Shown: positions 61,193 through 64,000 of the stretch, in pieces
Layout of the letters: each line of letters begins with the position of its first letter
Position numbering within the stretch: the first letter of the stretch is position 1
Assembly (NCBI RefSeq): GCF_024508235.1
Contig: NZ_CP101943.1
Coordinates: forward strand, 1,957,112-2,021,111
Direction: 5' to 3'
Length of the DNA stretch: 64,000 nt
DNA from: Halococcus qingdaonensis
Lineage (GTDB): Archaea; Halobacteriota; Halobacteria; Halobacteriales; Halococcaceae
The notes under the pieces: generated by a model
The model's database searches: none
What the model was told of the DNA's origin: nothing
The model's input: the letters and a program-made list of their open reading frames with translations, nothing else
Made by a program: the position numbers and the translations under genes

Positions 61193-62023
61193 TCAGTCGT
61201 AGTCGCCGAGTCCAGTATCAGTATCTTCGGACGGTTCCTCAGCCTCTGAACTGCCGTCAAGACTGCTCTCCCCACTCTCTGCTCGTTCATCTGGTCCACC
61301 GTTCGCGCCAGCCTCGCCAGTCTCGCCAGGAGAGTGATCGACAGTTTCGACCGGATCGGGATCGCTGGCGGGCGAGTCGCCCGCAGACACATCCTGCTCT
61401 GCTTCGCTTGTAGTTGCACTCACAGAGTCGTCAGCGTCGGTGGCATCGAGACTTTCTAGCGCTTCGATGGCCGCCTCCCGATACGGAGCGAGCCGCTCAC
61501 CGTATTCGTCGCGTGCCATCTGCGCGTAGTCATTGATCTCCTCGTCGAACGCTTGGAGTCGGTCGATCGTCTGCTCGACCGTTTCGACTACCCACCGGTC
61601 GCGGGTCGATTCCTCGACTTCGCTGATCGACTCCGGCCGCACGGCGACGTTCGTGTCGCCGTCGTCGGTCTCGTAACTGCGCGGCTTCCCAACCACTGTC
61701 ACATACGTCGGCGTCTCGATCTGCCGCAGCGTGCTCGCCGCCTCCGGTTGATACTGGCCCGCGTAGACGTAGAACGTCCCCGTTGGATCAACCACCCGTC
61801 CCTGCCAGTATTCGCTGTCGGAGCCGACGTCCTCGGTCTCGGTCAGCGTCCCCGCGAAAAACAATCGGTTGACCCGATCGCCCGTCGGCAGTAGCGTGTA
61901 GTTCGGCGCGAGTTCATCCTCGGACTCTTTGAACGTGTATGTCGCGTCGTTGAACTCGCGAGCGAATAGCCGCTTGGCGACCTCTCGCCCCGTCGACTCA
62001 CTCGTGTCTGGACTGGAGCTCAT
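61193..62023 (-). CDS. rpap: RPA-associated protein (Rpap, COG3390)
   Basis: This 276-residue protein starts with an OB-fold-like domain (about 10-165: EVAKRLFAREFNDATYTFKE, RLFFAGTLTETEDV, WQGRVVDPTGTFYVYAGQY) and ends in an acidic, disordered tail (about 195-276). COG3390 proteins work with the RPA encoded beside them in DNA repair in haloarchaea. Its ATG is directly adjacent to the RPA stop codon, so the two are coupled. Confidence 0.88.
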   Translation of the reverse strand: MSSSPDTSESTGREVAKRLFAREFNDATYTFKESEDELAPNYTLLPTGDRVNRLFFAGTLTETEDVGSDSEYWQGRVVDPTGTFYVYAGQYQPEAASTLRQIETPTYVTVVGKPRSYETDDGDTNVAVRPESISEVEESTRDRWVVETVEQTIDRLQAFDEEINDYAQMARDEYGERLAPYREAAIEALESLDATDADDSVSATTSEAEQDVSAGDSPASDPDPVETVDHSPGETGEAGANGGPDERAESGESSLDGSSEAEEPSEDTDTGLGDYD

Positions 62024-62949
62024 CTATAGCGACCTCGCTGTGATCAGCACTTCTTCGAAATCCATCCGCGCACCGAGCTTCTCGTACTCATCGACCAGCA
62101 CGTATCGGCCGAGTTCTGGCCCGCTGACCCGGTAATACTGCCCGAGCACGTCCTCACTGATATCGTCGGCCACGACTGTCGTATCCAGCGCGTCCATCGC
62201 CCGCTCTTTGGCTTCATCGAGCGTGATGTCCGCAAACTCCTCGGTCATCTCCCGATTGAAAATCACCTCGTGAACCTCGCTCCCGCTATCGAGAACGCCT
62301 TTGATCCGAAGGTCGAACTCTCCCTCGACCTCGCCGTGTTCGGAACAACGCCCGTTCTGGAGTACGCGCGTACAGTCCTCCATGGGACAGCGCTTGATCA
62401 GCCCACTCCCGCTTTGGATATCGATCAGCGCACCCTCAATCTCGGTGGTGTTGTCGCCGACCTCGATCTCTTCGTCCACTTCCTCGATGTGGTGGTCCGG
62501 TTGAGTTTCACCGAGAACTGACCCTGACACTCGTCGGTGACGACGTTGCCCAGTTGGTACACCGACCCTTCTTCGATCGTGGGCAAGTCGGATTTCGCCC
62601 ACGAGGTGAATTTGATCCGCCCGGTTTCGTCGCCCACGAGGCCGACCTGTGCGATCGCATCGCTGCGTGGCTCCCACAGTTCGACGACCTTTGCGGTGAT
62701 ATCGACCCATTCTTCCGCCGCGTTGATACTGCCGATCTCGCGCTGTTCGTTCGCGTCACTCAGCGAGTCCTGATCGACGTCGGCCTCGTCGTAGTAGCTG
62801 CTGGTGACGCTGCGGCGCGCTTCCTCGATGGGCACTTGATACTCGTTGACCAGCGTTTCGAGGCGTTCTTCGACCTCCTCGACAGTAATCTCCAGCTGAT
62901 CGGCGAACTGGTCGTGGATCTCTTCGGCGTGTGAATGCACTTCGGTCAT
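62024..62949 (-). pseudogene. Replication protein A (RPA3-type, OB folds and zinc finger), frameshifted
   Basis: Two frames together encode a normal single-strand DNA-binding protein of about 308 residues. Frame one (62949 to about 62505): MTEVHSHAEEIHDQFADQLE through OB fold VDITAKVVELWEPRSDAIAQ and ending QGQFSVKLNRTT. Frame two (from about 62504): IEEVDEEIEVGDNTTEIEGA, zinc finger C-x4-C-x8-C-x2-H (CPMEDC...GRCSEHG), then second domain to the stop. One base is missing where ACCACCAC meets ATCGAG. Either a true mutation or a base-call error. Confidence 0.8.
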
Positions 62950-63261
62950 GGGTTATCTGCCTCCGCGTGTGTTCGATGGGAGACGCTCATCGTTAACGTC
63001 TCCCGAGTAAAAAACCGCGGAAAGGACAGTGAAAGTGGATCGGGCCGAGACCCCCGGTAGTATGATTCTGGATCGGGAATTGGACGACACTCATCGCTCG
63101 GACACTGAGTACACGGACAAGCAATGTGTCACGGCATGATCGACACGCTCACAGGCGAGTTGCGATTCGTGAGATTGAGTTCACCCCGAGATACAACGGT
63201 ATCTGGGATGAGTACTCCCCCCATTCAAGAACTGAAATCGATGCTCGACTCCGTTTTGAGG
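62950..63261. promoter_or_regulatory. Upstream region of the rpa-rpap operon with inverted repeat
   Basis: A perfect 8-base inverted repeat GGGAGACG / CGTCTCCC lies at 62978-62985 and 62997-63004 (11-base loop). Reading on the minus strand, a TATA-like TTTTTTACTC (about 63005-63015) precedes it, so the repeat falls around the transcription start and could be an operator or a 5' hairpin. The remaining 200 bases hold no recognisable gene. Confidence 0.5.
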
Positions 63262-63405
63262 CTATGAGAGCGTCTCCTCAGTCATCGGTTCGATATGCGA
63301 GGCGTGGCCGGTGTCATGCGTGTGCGTTTCAGCCTGTGTTTCTGCGCCGACCCGTGAAGGGTGAAAGCCGTACTCTCCACACGACTCGCAGATGATCTTG
63401 TACAT
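63262..63405 (-). CDS. 47-residue small zinc-finger-like protein
   Basis: The protein MYKIICESCGEYGFHPSRVG... has C-x2-C near the N-terminus and a His-rich second half (THTHDTGHASHIEP), a common haloarchaeal mini-protein pattern for zinc binding. TATA-like GTATATGATA lies about 30 bases before ATG 63405, as in leaderless genes. The function is unknown. Confidence 0.65.
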   Translation of the reverse strand: MYKIICESCGEYGFHPSRVGAETQAETHTHDTGHASHIEPMTEETLS

Positions 63406-63470
63406 GGGTTGATTGCTCCGCGACCCACTATTATCATATACAATCATTAATGTTTTGGCCGTATTCACTG

Positions 63471-63989
63471 TCACTCATCGAACGAACTCGCCGGCGAGAA
63501 CTCGGTCAACTCCTCGATTTCCTGTTCTAAGCGGTCGACTTCCTGGCGCAGGACATCCGCTTCGGGATCGTCGCTGACTGCCAAGCGGTCCTTGAGCCCC
63601 TGCAAGCGCGTCTCCTTGCGTTCGTCGTCCACCTCGGCTTTCCGCACGTACTCGCTCTCGGAGACATTGTAGACGGCCGATTCGGGCACTGAAACGACAT
63701 CCAGCGCTTCCTCTACCTTGTTTCGATCGACGCCGAGCAGTCGCTCGCGATCGATGCCCGTCTCTGTGAACGCCTCGAGCACTTCTTCGTCACCTTTCAG
63801 CGAGCGGTTCCTCCGCGTTGTTCGCTGGACCGACCCGTACTGGCCGTGCACCGGCCGGTCGTGTCCGACCCGCTCCAAGAGCACGTCGGTCACATCCTTG
63901 CGCAGGTCGTTAGCGTTGCGCTGGACGTCCGACAATAACGTGTAGAAATTCACCAATACGGGCGTCTCGACGCTATCGAGAGCGCTCAT
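63471..63989 (-). CDS. Helical protein of unknown function
   Basis: This 172-residue, mostly helical protein has LSDVQRNANDLRKDVTDVLL, a basic patch QRTTRRNRSLKG (about 55-66) and a C-terminal coiled coil (about 125-165: ERKETRLQGLKDRLAV then ADVLRQEVDRLEQEIEEL). It may bind nucleic acids. The upstream gene lies outside the window; a larger operon is possible. No family recognised. Confidence 0.6.
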   Translation of the reverse strand: MSALDSVETPVLVNFYTLLSDVQRNANDLRKDVTDVLLERVGHDRPVHGQYGSVQRTTRRNRSLKGDEEVLEAFTETGIDRERLLGVDRNKVEEALDVVSVPESAVYNVSESEYVRKAEVDDERKETRLQGLKDRLAVSDDPEADVLRQEVDRLEQEIEELTEFSPASSFDE

Positions 63990-64000
63990 GTCCTCGCGTT

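Noticed and set aside
33529-63000. One integrated genomic island with attachment sites
   Set aside because: Several IS and AT-richer genes occur, but I found no flanking tRNA or matching direct repeats and no integrase at a border, so separate events are more likely.

Overview
The window is chromosomal DNA of a halophilic archaeon (class Halobacteria). The evidence is the high GC content, the acidic Asp/Glu-rich proteins, the many genes that start a few bases or about 28 bases after a TATA element (leaderless or nearly so), and the archaeal information-processing genes: aIF2 gamma, RpoE', Spt4, S24e, S27ae, a Kae1-Bud32 fusion, Trm1, thermosome, Rio2, XPB-Bax1 and RPA with its associated protein. 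I cannot fix the genus from sequence alone.

Layout. 1-33.5 kb is a gene-dense, very GC-rich core. It holds a purine-type permease with a two-subunit molybdenum hydroxylase, a cation/proton antiporter with an RCK domain, an ABC exporter, trm1, three tandem YihY-family membrane proteins with a PAP2 phosphatase, glnA divergent from an Lrp regulator, and the thermosome. It continues with a dehalogenase-like HAD protein, a Tat-exported ferritin-like protein, the aIF2 gamma - PIN - RpoE' - Spt4 - dephospho-CoA kinase operon, S24e-S27ae-Kae1/Bud32, an ITPase, asparaginase and Rio2. 33.5-37 kb is the first mobile block: a DppB permease remnant, a large DDE transposase and a serine recombinase. 37-46.2 kb is an ion and stress island with less GC-biased codons: an Lrp-RCK_C regulator, a double Usp protein, an APC transporter fused to two Usp domains, a small conserved-looking protein, TrkA and two TrkH.

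46.2-64 kb is accessory and visibly decaying. An ISH8-like element splits a small zinc-finger gene, which can be rebuilt exactly from the target duplication. A Fic-like protein sits beside Bax1 and XPB, with an IS701-type element five bases upstream of the xpb start. Two secreted Asp-rich proteins share a repeat unit. An alpha/beta hydrolase gene is broken twice (frameshift plus IS5-type element), and a remnant of the same IS lies near 55.6 kb. An HTH-PIN pair, the rpa-rpap operon with rpa in two frames, and two small or unknown proteins close the window.

Several genes too short for routine ORF lists are described: a 39-residue protein overlapping a PIN gene, a 48-codon ORF with a perfect Shine-Dalgarno before the double-Usp gene, a 34-residue ORF beside fic, and the split 56-residue zinc protein. 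No CRISPR array, rRNA or complete tRNA gene was seen.
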